From NCBI RefSeq assembly GCF_002201895.1, contig NZ_CP019436.1, positions 1,339,867 to 1,403,866 on the forward strand: a DNA stretch of 64,000 nucleotides. The letters are read 5' to 3'. Source of the DNA: Methanopyrus sp. SNP6. Lineage in GTDB: Archaea; JAADCQ01; Methanopyri; Methanopyrales; Methanopyraceae. A program made the translations under genes and the position numbers. The number at the start of each line of letters is the position of its first letter. The first letter of the stretch is position 1. The notes beneath the pieces are model-generated. The model searched no databases. It worked only from the letters and a program-made list of their open reading frames with translations, and was not told where the DNA came from. Positions 9,053 to 16,512 of the stretch are shown here, piece by piece.

Positions 9053-9617
9053 GGGGTCGGTAACACCGACCCTCGTCACCAGTCGGCGTTCCTCGGTCTC
9101 CTCATTCCTCTTTTACTGATCCCGACCGTCGGCTCAGCCAGGCGAGATAAGGTTAGTGAGGATATTTAAGCAACGCCGCCCCCTCCCTCGCGATACCCGG
9201 ACCTCAGAATCTTAACGGACGCCGACGGATCGAAGTGAACGTGGAAACAATTTGGTTTCAAAATCGAATGACATGTACCGAAGCGTGGGCTCGCCGTCGT
9301 GAAGGTCGATCTCGTCGTGACGGCTCGAATCCGAGATTGAGCAAGGAGAGTCGAAGATGTTCCAGTGTCGACGTGGGCGAGATTGAGGTGTTAAATCCGC
9401 CCTTGAGACGGTATCGCCCCAGATCGCCGATGAATGCAGCCGTGAACACAGACCGTGAGCTCACAAGCCGACCCCCCGGACTTGGAGTCGGCTGACTTAC
9501 CACATCGTTGGCCTCAGCTCCCGTTACCCCCGGTCATCGGGAGGTCCTCGTCCCGGCGCCATTCCTCATCGGCCGGGCTCCCTCCTGGGTGAGAAGGAGT
9601 GACAGTCGGGACACCAT
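9053..9617. other. Intergenic region with an orphan promoter
   Basis: No convincing protein gene on either strand. A strong TATA-like element at 9162-9169 points into about 450 bases of apparently non-coding DNA, so a small RNA or short peptide transcript is possible. Frames at 9235 (+) and 9503 (-) are Arg/Ser-rich and look like shadows. Confidence 0.45.
9162..9169 (+). promoter_or_regulatory. Orphan TATA-like element
   Basis: ATATTTAA in GGATATTTAAGC matches the archaeal TATA consensus well. A start would be expected near 9192-9196, but no recognisable gene follows before the convergent end of feoB at 9618. Confidence 0.45.
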
Positions 9618-11597
9618 TCACGGGAAAACAACGTAACTGCGAGTCCAGCCGCCGAGCGCCACGAGCGCATGGTGCGCTGCCGCGCCGACCAGGGTCGCGA
9701 GGGATAGGTTCGCCGCGACGGAGAGCGCGGTGTATCTCAAGGAACCGGTTTCCGAGTAGACCGCACCTATCGTGGCGGCGCACGGGATGTACAGCGCGCT
9801 CACCAGGGTGAGCACGTAGGCGTTCTCGGGTGTGGGGTGCGCGTGCAGCATGGCGAGGGTGGAGATGACGATCTCCTTCGCAACGATCCCGTTGAGGGGT
9901 GCCACGGCTCCCTTCCAGTCCAGCCCTAGGAGGGCTACCGTCACCGGCTCGAGGGACTTACCGACGAGCTCGATCGCGCTTCCACCGGTCCCTAACGGTT
10001 TCGGGTACCGGGTGGCGGTCCAGAGCAGGACCGAGGCCGCCAAGATGATCGTACCGGCCTTCTGGAGGAACTCGTTCGAGCGTAGCCAAGTAACGGTGAG
10101 CACCGTGCGTAGGTGTGGCTTACGGAGGCGTGGGAGCTCGATCACGTGCCCGCGGTGGGGCTCCGGCTTACCGAAGAGGAGGCGGTGTAGGACGTAGGAC
10201 GTGACTGCGAACAGAGAGAGGGCGACGACGTAGATGGAGACGGCGGCCGGCACGCGCCAGGGGTCCGGTAGCTTCGCCGTTAGGAACGTAATCACCTCAA
10301 GGCGAGCACCGCATGGGATCATCGGTACGACGATTGCGGTCAGTAGACGGGCCCGTTCATCCTCGATGATCCGGCTCGCCGTGATCCCTGGCACATTGCA
10401 GGAAAGGGACAGGACTGCGGGGAACACGGTCTTGCCGTGGAGACCGAGGCGGGCGAGCAGACCGGACGCTAAAGCGGCGAGGCGGGCCGTGTAGCCGACG
10501 TCCTCGAGCACGGTGAGGAGCAGTAACATGACGAACACGTACGGATACATGGCGAGAACTGTTCCCACGCCGGGGATCACGCCCTCGGCGAAGACGTCGG
10601 ACCACGGTGCTGGCAGACCCCGGGCGAACCAGACGAGGTGGTCGAACGCCCCCTCCACGAGCTCGGAGATGGGGTCACCCAGGAAGAACGACAACGCGAA
10701 CACCGTCCCGAGCACGCCCAGGGCGAAGAGGGTGCCCCACACAGGGTGTGTGAGGACGCGGTCGATCCGGTCCTGACGGGAGAGCGAAGGCCGACCCGTC
10801 ACGCAGCTCCGGGCGATCCGCGTGGCGAGCTCGTCTCGGGCCTGTGAGATCAGGACGGCCGGGTCGTGGGAGGTCCGCTCGGCGATACGTTTCTTGACTT
10901 CTTTAACCCGTTTTAGAAGTTCGGGATCGCGTTTTTCGAGTTCCTGGAGGAGTTCGGGGTCCCCCTCGAGAAGCTTGAGGATGGCCCAGCGCGGTGGGTA
11001 CTCACGGAGCTTCCCACCGACCTCCGGGGCGAGCTTCTTCACGGCCCTCTCGACCTCGCGAGGGTATCGGAGGGATATGGGATTCGGCTCGACCCTTCCC
11101 TGTACGACGTCCGCGATCGCGCGCTTGAGGCGCTCGATCCCGTACCCTCGCTTCGCGGAGAGGCCGACCACAGGAGCTCCTAGTTCGCGCTCCAGTCGCT
11201 TCAGGTCGATGCCGATGCCCGTACGCTCCGCTTCGTCGAGCATGTTCACGGCCAGGATGACGTGGTGGTACCCGAGCTCTGCGATCTCGAGGAACACGCG
11301 AACGGCTCCGGCCACGTTGAGCGCGTCCCCGACGACGACCACGGCATCCGGCTTACCGTCGGTCCGGCCGAGCAGGTAGTCGCGGGCGACGCGCTGGTCT
11401 TCGGAGAAAGCCGTGAGGCTGTACGTGCCCGGTAGGTCGATGAGACGGTACCGCTTCCCTCGGAACTCGTACGTGCACGTCTTCCTCTCGACAGTGACCC
11501 CTGGCCAGTTCCCGACCTCCAGGTTCGCGCGGCAGACACGGGACATTATGGTGGTCTTACCCACGTTCGGTGGTCCCGCCAGCGCTACCGTCCTCAT
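9618..11597 (-). CDS. feoB: Ferrous iron transporter FeoB
   Basis: A 659-residue Fe(II) transporter of the cytoplasmic membrane. The N-terminus is a GTPase with the P-loop GPPNVGKTT at residues 7-15, DLPGT (switch II/G3) and NMLD (G4). A helical spacer follows, then a polytopic membrane half with the conserved gate sequence CNVPGI and a second gate half further on. Length is typical for archaeal FeoB. feoA lies immediately upstream on the same strand with a 4-base gap, so the two form an operon. The palindrome and TATA element before feoA suggest metal-dependent repression. Confidence 0.97.
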   Translation of the reverse strand: MRTVALAGPPNVGKTTIMSRVCRANLEVGNWPGVTVERKTCTYEFRGKRYRLIDLPGTYSLTAFSEDQRVARDYLLGRTDGKPDAVVVVGDALNVAGAVRVFLEIAELGYHHVILAVNMLDEAERTGIGIDLKRLERELGAPVVGLSAKRGYGIERLKRAIADVVQGRVEPNPISLRYPREVERAVKKLAPEVGGKLREYPPRWAILKLLEGDPELLQELEKRDPELLKRVKEVKKRIAERTSHDPAVLISQARDELATRIARSCVTGRPSLSRQDRIDRVLTHPVWGTLFALGVLGTVFALSFFLGDPISELVEGAFDHLVWFARGLPAPWSDVFAEGVIPGVGTVLAMYPYVFVMLLLLTVLEDVGYTARLAALASGLLARLGLHGKTVFPAVLSLSCNVPGITASRIIEDERARLLTAIVVPMIPCGARLEVITFLTAKLPDPWRVPAAVSIYVVALSLFAVTSYVLHRLLFGKPEPHRGHVIELPRLRKPHLRTVLTVTWLRSNEFLQKAGTIILAASVLLWTATRYPKPLGTGGSAIELVGKSLEPVTVALLGLDWKGAVAPLNGIVAKEIVISTLAMLHAHPTPENAYVLTLVSALYIPCAATIGAVYSETGSLRYTALSVAANLSLATLVGAAAHHALVALGGWTRSYVVFP

Positions 11598-11601
11598 CGC
11601 C

Positions 11602-11841
11602 TCACCCCTGTTCCTCCTCGACGATCACTTTGGCCGCAAGGCCGCGACCCAGGGAGTACTTCGCACCGCCGACGCGCACGATCACGGGACCCGGACCGGA
11701 CTTCACGACCTCGACGCGTGCTCCGGGCCGGATCCCGAGCTCGTACAGCATAGCGGCCGCTCCCTTACCGGCGGCCACGTCTACGACGCGGACCGTCCTC
11801 CCCTCTGGCACCTCCAGCAGCGTCCTCACGGCACCACCCAC
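11602..11841 (-). CDS. feoA: FeoA, SH3-like partner of FeoB
   Basis: A small FeoA-domain protein (79 residues from GTG 11841), with the typical LYELGIRPGARVEV core and a C-terminal LGRGLAAKVIV strand. FeoA binds and assists FeoB. Two in-frame GTG codons are possible, 11841 and 11829. The TATA box at 11845-11856 predicts transcription start near 11825-11829. The second GTG (giving MRTLLEVPEG) may therefore be the real start, on a leaderless mRNA. Confidence 0.93.
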   Translation of the reverse strand: MGGAVRTLLEVPEGRTVRVVDVAAGKGAAAMLYELGIRPGARVEVVKSGPGPVIVRVGGAKYSLGRGLAAKVIVEEEQG

Positions 11842-11844
11842 CGT

Positions 11845-11856
11845 TGGTATTTAATT
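11845..11856 (-). promoter_or_regulatory. feoAB TATA box
   Basis: The reverse strand reads AATTAAATACC here, about 20-25 bases before the second possible feoA start. It abuts the palindrome at 11858-11871, which would cover the BRE position, so a protein bound there should block TBP/TFB. Confidence 0.6.
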
Positions 11857-11857
11857 G

Positions 11858-11871
11858 CTAGGCGTGCCTAA
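11858..11871. promoter_or_regulatory. Candidate DtxR-type operator at feoAB
   Basis: CTAGGCGTGCCTAA on the plus strand (TTAGGCACGCCTAG on the gene strand) is a 5-4-5 inverted repeat of the form TTAGG-N4-CCTAR. This resembles half-sites of DtxR/IdeR/MDR1 metal-dependent repressors (TTAGG...CCTAA). The same pattern occurs twice before the iron-sulfur locus at 13623-13658. No DtxR gene is in the window. Confidence 0.6.
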
Positions 11872-11873
11872 CA

Positions 11874-13214
11874 TTATAATACTTCCGCCCACCTGGCCGC
11901 GTGGTACAGTGCCCTCGCGGCGCGCTCGGGTGAGGGGAACGTAGGCACTCCACCCTCCTCTAGAACCCTGATCCCAAGTGCCACGGAGTGTCGTCCCATC
12001 CAGACACCGATTACCGGTCCTGGGAACTCCTCGGCGAACTCCACGACCGCCCGTGCGGTTTTCACGGGCTCCGTCACGCTCTGCGGCGTGAGGATAACCA
12101 TCACGGCCCCGTACCGGTCGGAATCAGCGAACTCCTCCAGCGCGACCCGGTAACGCTCCGCGTTCGCGTCACCCAACACGTCGACGGGGTTACCCGTGGC
12201 CGCCTCCGGTGGCAGTACCGAAGGGTCTCCCGCGGGCTCCGGGAGCTCGAAGCCCAGCTCGTGCAGGGCGTCCGTCGCCAGGATCCCGCCGCCCCCGGCG
12301 TTCGTCACGATCAGCACGCGGTCCGAAGTCGGGGGACCTGCCTTTGCCAGTAGCTTCGCCGCATCGAACGCCTCCTCGAACCCTCTCACGAAGATACCAC
12401 CCTCCCCCTCGATGAGTCCCTCGTAGACCTCTCCCGATCCCGCCAGTGAACCGGTGTGGGTGCCGACCGCCTCGGCCCCGGCCTCCGTTCTGCCGCCCTT
12501 GAGCACGATCACTGGCTTACGCCCGGAGCACTCGGACAGCGCGTCCAGGAATCGCGACCCGTCCTTGACGCCCTCCAGGTACAGCACGACCACGTCGGTA
12601 TCGTCGTCCTCCGCCAGGTACTCGAGGAAATCGTGGAAGTCCAGGTCGGCCGCGTTACCCAGGCTCACGAACTTGCTGAATCCCACGCCTACGGCCCCGA
12701 CGTCCCCGGAAGAGAACCAGTCGATTACCGAGGTCGCGAGGGCCCCGCTCTGCGTCACGAACGCGATGTTGCCCGGAGGAGGGGACTCCGCCGAGAAGGA
12801 CGCGTTCAACCCGATCTTCGCGTTGATGATCCCGAGGCAGTTGGGGCCTACCAGCCGGACGCCGACCTTCCGGGCGGTCCTAACCAGCTCCCGCTCGAGG
12901 TCTTCGTTGCCAGCCTCGGAGAAGCCCGCGGAGATCACCACGCAGTACGGTACTCCTGCTTCCCCGGCCTCGCGTACCACTTCCGGGACGACTGGAGCGG
13001 GGACCGCGATCACCGCGAGGTCAACCCGTTTGGGGAGCTCGAGGAGCGACGGGTAGCAGCGTCGACCTAGGAGCTCGTCGGCGTGGGGGTTCACCGGGTA
13101 CACCGGCCCGTCGAAGTCGCGTAGCAAGTTCCGGAAGACACCGTGACCTACTTTCGAGGGATCTCGGGAAGCGCCGACCACGGCGACTGCCTCCGGGTGG
13201 AAGAGCCGGTTCAA
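11874..13214 (-). CDS. ADP-forming acyl-CoA synthetase, alpha-type subunit
   Basis: The 446-residue product has an N-terminal CoA-binding Rossmann domain (VAVVGASRDPSKVGHGVFRN, residues ~10-29) and two succinyl-CoA ligase-like domains. The phosphorylated histidine lies in GTHTGSLAGSGEVYE. Such alpha subunits, with a separate ATP-grasp beta subunit, convert acetyl-CoA or other acyl-CoAs to acid plus ATP. The beta subunit is not next to it. It starts 4 bases after the CBS-domain gene and is probably co-transcribed with it. The gene ends at TAA 11874-11876, just outside the feo operator. Confidence 0.9.
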   Translation of the reverse strand: MNRLFHPEAVAVVGASRDPSKVGHGVFRNLLRDFDGPVYPVNPHADELLGRRCYPSLLELPKRVDLAVIAVPAPVVPEVVREAGEAGVPYCVVISAGFSEAGNEDLERELVRTARKVGVRLVGPNCLGIINAKIGLNASFSAESPPPGNIAFVTQSGALATSVIDWFSSGDVGAVGVGFSKFVSLGNAADLDFHDFLEYLAEDDDTDVVVLYLEGVKDGSRFLDALSECSGRKPVIVLKGGRTEAGAEAVGTHTGSLAGSGEVYEGLIEGEGGIFVRGFEEAFDAAKLLAKAGPPTSDRVLIVTNAGGGGILATDALHELGFELPEPAGDPSVLPPEAATGNPVDVLGDANAERYRVALEEFADSDRYGAVMVILTPQSVTEPVKTARAVVEFAEEFPGPVIGVWMGRHSVALGIRVLEEGGVPTFPSPERAARALYHAARWAEVL

Positions 13215-13218
13215 CGGT

Positions 13219-13590
13219 TCACTCCCCTAACAGCACGCGGATAGCGTCCAGTACGGTGAGTACGCCGACGACTTCCCCATCCTCAACCACTACCGCACGG
13301 TCCTCACCGACGGCCGCCATCAGGTCCAGTGCGGTCTCGAGATCCTCGTCGGGGTTCACGGTCACGGCCTTCCGGGTGACCTCGCCCGCGGTCAGCTCTC
13401 TCCACTCGCCCGAGGCCAGGGCGCGGACAACGTCGACCGACGTCACGATCCCGATCAATCGACTACCCTCTTCGACGACGGGCACCCCGTGGATCGACTC
13501 GGACGCGAACGTCCGGAGCACGCGCTCCAGGGGCTCGTCCGGCCTCACGACCACGACGTCCTCGGTCATCGCGTCCCGGACCGTGGGCAC
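13219..13590 (-). CDS. CBS-domain pair protein
   Basis: The 123 residues form two CBS repeats: MPTVRDAMTEDVVVVRPDE...GIVTSVDVVRALA, then AVTVNPDEDLETALDLM...GVLTVLDAIRVLL. A pair of this kind binds adenine nucleotides and acts as an energy sensor. It precedes the ADP-forming acyl-CoA synthetase subunit by 4 bases, so it may regulate that enzyme; this link is inferred from position. A TATA-like element about 22 bases upstream suggests a leaderless start at GTG 13590. Confidence 0.92.
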   Translation of the reverse strand: MPTVRDAMTEDVVVVRPDEPLERVLRTFASESIHGVPVVEEGSRLIGIVTSVDVVRALASGEWRELTAGEVTRKAVTVNPDEDLETALDLMAAVGEDRAVVVEDGEVVGVLTVLDAIRVLLGE

Positions 13591-13607
13591 GGCCTTTCCA
13601 TCCCCAA

Positions 13608-13617
13608 AGTTTTATTA
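13608..13617. promoter_or_regulatory. Shared AT-rich promoter core between CBS gene and Fe-S locus
   Basis: AGTTTTATTA reads as a TATA-like element on the plus strand (start of transcription near 13640) and as TAATAAAACT on the minus strand (about 22 bases before GTG 13590). One patch may serve both divergent units. Confidence 0.45.
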
Positions 13618-13622
13618 CCGCG

Positions 13623-13636
13623 TTAGATCACCCTAA
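13623..13636. promoter_or_regulatory. Operator site 1 of the iron-sulfur locus
   Basis: TTAGATCACCCTAA is a 5-4-5 inverted repeat with one mismatch to TTAGG-N4-CCTAA. It lies 22 bases, about two helical turns, before the perfect copy at 13645. Confidence 0.5.
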
Positions 13637-13644
13637 TCGCGGCG

Positions 13645-13658
13645 TTAGGAGGGCCTAA
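13645..13658. promoter_or_regulatory. Operator site 2 of the iron-sulfur locus
   Basis: TTAGGAGGGCCTAA is a perfect TTAGG-N4-CCTAA palindrome, the same form as the feoAB operator. It sits 12-25 bases before the ATG at 13670, where it would overlap the transcription start. This suggests joint metal-dependent control of feoAB and this locus. Confidence 0.6.
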
Positions 13659-13669
13659 GGGGGAAAGGC

Positions 13670-14074
13670 ATGGCGAGCCGACGATATAGGTACATCGGCC
13701 CGTGCAGGTGCGGATTAGGTCCACACGCGTTCTACGAGGACACGGAAACGGGAGAGATAAAGCACGTCTGGCAGGTATTGGGTGAAGGAGGTACGCCGGC
13801 ACCGGCGTGGCCCGGTGGTTGGTGGAGGGGAGGCTGGCGCGGTGGTCCCGGTTGGGGAGGTGGTTGGTGGTGGCTAGCAACGGCGGACGAGGAGACCAGG
13901 AAGGAGGTACTGGAGGCGATACGCGAGGCTTTCGGGGAAGACTTCGCCAAGGCCGTAGAGAAGCTCGCGGAAAGCGTGCCGAAGGGCTCGGAAAGCGGGA
14001 AAACGGTGGAGGAGCTGCGGAAGAAGCTCGAGGAACTCGAGAAGCGGCTGCGAGAGGTGGAAGGGGAGAAGTAA
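13670..14074 (+). CDS. Hypothetical protein with Gly/Trp-rich middle and C-terminal coiled coil
   Basis: The 134 residues fall into three parts. An N-terminal segment has a CRCGLGPHAF motif. A Gly/Trp/Pro-rich stretch (WPGGWWRGGWRGG...) spans about residues 44-68. The Glu/Lys-rich C-terminal half (VEELRKKLEELEKRL) is predicted coiled coil. It leads an operon of ferredoxin, zinc-ribbon, NifX-like and MinD-type genes, and resembles the small Gly-rich coiled-coil proteins (DUF5320-like) often found beside NifX/MinD pairs. Function unknown. ATG follows AGGGGGAAAGGC. Confidence 0.75.
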   Translation: MASRRYRYIGPCRCGLGPHAFYEDTETGEIKHVWQVLGEGGTPAPAWPGGWWRGGWRGGPGWGGGWWWLATADEETRKEVLEAIREAFGEDFAKAVEKLAESVPKGSESGKTVEELRKKLEELEKRLREVEGEK

Positions 14075-14113
14075 CCAAGGAGAGAAGTAACCCGGGCGGA
14101 GACACCTCAGGCG

Positions 14114-14296
14114 GTGTTCGTGCACGACGCTTCGGAGTGCGAGGGATGTGGTGAGTGCATGCGAGCCTGTCCCACCGGTGTTCTCCTCGTTTCCGTCGGG
14201 TACGTCGAGGTGGACGCCTCCAAGTGCCGTGCCTGCGGAGCGTGCGACCGAGCCTGTCCGGCGAGTGCGCTCCGGATGGAACCCAAGAGGGGGTGA
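14114..14296 (+). CDS. Small 2[4Fe-4S] ferredoxin
   Basis: A 60-residue ferredoxin with two complete cluster motifs, CEGCGECMRACP and CRACGACDRACP. Each has the C-x2-C-x2-C-x3-C-P form of low-potential bacterial-type ferredoxins. It starts with GTG at 14114, 40 bases after the preceding gene, and is the second gene of the Fe-S operon. It could donate electrons to, or serve as a cluster source for, the neighbouring NifX-like and MinD-type proteins; this is inferred from position. Confidence 0.92.
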   Translation: MFVHDASECEGCGECMRACPTGVLLVSVGYVEVDASKCRACGACDRACPASALRMEPKRG

Positions 14297-14302
14297 TCGG
14301 GC

Positions 14303-14542
14303 TTGATCCGACGCGACGTGAAGGTCTTCCGGTGTTCCAGGTGCGGTGAGATCATCGAGGTGCCGTACGGTGCTCCCAAGCCCTCGAGCTGTCCGAACTG
14401 CGGAGCCCCAGCCGTGTTCATCCACAGGCTGAACCCCGGACCTGGTACTTGGGGAGGCTACGCCGGTCTCGGACGCGGTATGGGCCGTGGCGGTCCCGGC
14501 CGCGGAGGTCACGGTGGTCCGGGGCGAGGGGGTCCCAGGTAA
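14303..14542 (+). CDS. Zinc-ribbon protein with Gly/Arg-rich tail
   Basis: The 79 residues begin with a rubredoxin-like knuckle pair, CSRCGEII...CPNCGAP (about residues 11-38), likely binding zinc or iron. They end in an RGG-like tail (GRGMGRGGPGRGGHGG and further repeats, residues ~54-79). Tails of this kind are unusual in archaea and can mediate RNA or protein contacts. The gene lies 6 bases after the ferredoxin and abuts the NifX-like gene (TAA 14540, GTG 14543), so all are co-translated. Function unknown. Confidence 0.85.
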   Translation: MIRRDVKVFRCSRCGEIIEVPYGAPKPSSCPNCGAPAVFIHRLNPGPGTWGGYAGLGRGMGRGGPGRGGHGGPGRGGPR

Positions 14543-14872
14543 GTGCGTGTGGCCGTAATGGTGGAGGGTGATGGGGTGTCCACTCGGTTCGCCCGAGCCC
14601 CGGAGATCCGCGTGTACGAGGTGAAGGATGACGACGTCGAGCTCGTAGAGTCCAAGGGTAACCCGGTCGCGAACGTCCCGCGCGGGGCCGGTAGGCAGAT
14701 CCTCACGGTCCTCACGGAAATGAACGTCGAAGCCACGGTCGCCGCGCGTTATGGTCCCAACGCACTCCAAGGTCTCAAGGCCCAAGGGATAAAGGCTTAC
14801 GTAGCGGAACCTGGGACCGATCCGGAAGAGGCGGCCCTGAAGGCCGCCCGCGGCGAGTTATCCGAGGAGTGA
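14543..14872 (+). CDS. NifX/NifB-type dinitrogenase cofactor-binding family protein
   Basis: The 109-residue protein is a single NifX/NafY-like domain (family of dinitrogenase iron-molybdenum cofactor biosynthesis proteins). It shows the usual VAVMVEGDGVSTRFARAPEI start and VAARYGPNALQGLKAQGIK core. In non-diazotrophs these proteins are thought to carry or shield iron-sulfur or iron-metal clusters. Here it stands between a zinc-ribbon protein and two ferredoxin-containing MinD-type ATPases, an arrangement common in anaerobic archaea, so a cluster delivery role is likely. No nif structural genes are in the window. Confidence 0.88.
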   Translation: MRVAVMVEGDGVSTRFARAPEIRVYEVKDDDVELVESKGNPVANVPRGAGRQILTVLTEMNVEATVAARYGPNALQGLKAQGIKAYVAEPGTDPEEAALKAARGELSEE

Positions 14873-14879
14873 TCCTGGA

Positions 14880-15663
14880 ATGTGGCTGGCTATCACGGGC
14901 GGTAAGGGAGGAGTCGGCAAGACCACGGTCGCTGCCCACGTCCACAGGATCCTGGGTTGGGACGCCCTAGACCTGGACGTCACCACCCCCAACCTCCATC
15001 TCTACCTCGACTGCGAGGAGATCGATCGGTCCGACGTGTACATTCCGTGCCCGAAGCTTGAGGACGAAGACGAGTGCGATCTCTGCGGGACGTGCGCGCG
15101 GGCCTGTGCGCCTGGTGCCCTCGTGGTCGGGCGTTCGTGGGATCTGGACCCCCATCTGTGTCATGGCTGTGGACTATGCGTCGAGAGCTGTCCCAACGGC
15201 GCCCTAGCGTACGACTGCGTCCGGATCGGTGAGGTGAGGAGATACCAGGTGTCCGTAACCGGGGCGATTCTAACCTCCGGAACGCTCGACGTGGGTGATC
15301 GACGGTCCCGACACCTGGTTCGAACCCTTCTGGAGGGTGCGGACGACGGAAAGGACCTTATCCTCGATACGCCGGCCGGTGCAGGTAAGGACGTGTACGA
15401 CGCGCTCAAGGCCGCTGACGCCGCGATCGCCGTGACGCAGCCGACCCCGGCGGCCGCGACCTGAGACGTCTGATGCGCATCGCCGACCGCGCCGGGACCG
15501 ATGTAGTCATCCTGATCAACAGGTCCGACCTGTCGGATCTCTGGAGATGTAGGATCGAGGAGGAGGTCCGAGCCCATGTCGTCGAGGCCCCTACCGTGGA
15601 CGATCCGCTCCGATCGGGGGTTTTAGGGAGGCGGTGGAGCTTTGCCTGGATGAGGTCGTGTAA
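14880..15663 (+). CDS. MinD/Mrp-type P-loop ATPase with inserted ferredoxin domain, two frameshifts
   Basis: The protein begins with the deviant Walker A GGKGGVGKTT (residues 7-16). It carries an inserted 2[4Fe-4S] domain (CDLCGTCARAC and CHGCGLCVESCP). Homology leaves the first frame at 15459-15464, where TQPTPAAA should continue DLRRLMRIADRAGTD one frame over. It leaves the second at the GGGGG run 15616-15620, where it should continue GFREAVELCLDEV to TAA 15661. Each break is explained by one missing base. Either the gene is inactivated or two bases were lost in sequencing. A paralogue follows 15 bases later and is intact. Confidence 0.75.
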
Positions 15664-15678
15664 CCGGGGGGTGCCGCG

Positions 15679-16467
15679 TTGGATCCTGAGTTCAGGGTCG
15701 TCGTCTTGGGAGGGAAGGGCGGCGTGGGGAAGACGGTTTTCTCGATCGCCCTGGCGGCGGAGCTAGGGGTACCGCTGGTGGATGCCGACGTGACCGAACC
15801 CGACGTACCCGCGTACCTGGAACTGGAAGTCGAGGAAGCATTGGGAGAGATCATGGCCCGTTACGCGGTCAGAACCGACGATTGCGTCGGATGCGGGAGG
15901 TGCTCGGAAGTCTGCCCTTGGAACGCCGTCGAGGATCCCACGGCCTGCGACGGGTGCGGGATTTGCGCGATCGCCTGTCCCGAGGACGCGATCGAGTTCG
16001 AGTCGGAGGTTCTCGGTGAGATAGTCAGGTCGCGCAACCCGGACTTGGACCTCGAGGTGATCCATCCGGAGTCCGAGCCCTGGGTACCCGAGCTGGCGCA
16101 CTTGATCCACAGGATGGTCCCTCGACGCCCGTGCGTGATCGACTGTCCGGCTGGGCTGGGATGTCCCGTGGTCGCGGCCCTCTCCCACGCCGACGTCGCG
16201 GTACTGGTAACAGCTCCGGACCCCGCGGCCCGTCACGACTTCGAGCGCGCCAGGATCCTGGTCGAGAGGTTCCGAATACCCGCCGTTACCGTCCTGAACC
16301 GGTCGGACGGATCGGACGGTGACTTCGACGTGATCGTCCCGGAGTCAGAGGACGTGCTGGACGCAGCGCTGCGAAGAGACGCGCGGGCGCTGTACCGGGC
16401 GCTCCGACCCTACGCGCGGGAGGTCGTCGAGGAGATCCGGTCCGAGGTATCGTTTCAGGACGCGTAA
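15679..16467 (+). CDS. MinD/Mrp-type P-loop ATPase with inserted ferredoxin domain
   Basis: This intact 262-residue paralogue has GGKGGVGKTVF at about residues 11-21. The inserted ferredoxin domain has CVGCGRCSEVCP and CDGCGICAIACP (about residues 71-98). C-terminal ATPase motifs include IDCPAGLGCP. Such ferredoxin-bearing MinD proteins always come in pairs and probably work as a dimer that loads or transfers Fe-S clusters with the NifX-like partner. TTG at 15679 follows a G-rich Shine-Dalgarno sequence. It ends the operon begun at 13670. Confidence 0.92.
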   Translation: MDPEFRVVVLGGKGGVGKTVFSIALAAELGVPLVDADVTEPDVPAYLELEVEEALGEIMARYAVRTDDCVGCGRCSEVCPWNAVEDPTACDGCGICAIACPEDAIEFESEVLGEIVRSRNPDLDLEVIHPESEPWVPELAHLIHRMVPRRPCVIDCPAGLGCPVVAALSHADVAVLVTAPDPAARHDFERARILVERFRIPAVTVLNRSDGSDGDFDVIVPESEDVLDAALRRDARALYRALRPYAREVVEEIRSEVSFQDA

Positions 16468-16512
16468 CGGCGACCCTGAGGCCTTAAACCCTGGAACCCC
16501 GCGTGACCCCCA

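Noticed and set aside
9300-9345. tRNA-like T-arm (GGCTCGAATCCG)
   Set aside because: No acceptor stem, D-arm or anticodon arm can be folded around it.
9235-9503. Protein genes on either strand of the 9.2-9.5 kb spacer
   Set aside because: Both frames have shadow-like composition and no conserved segments.
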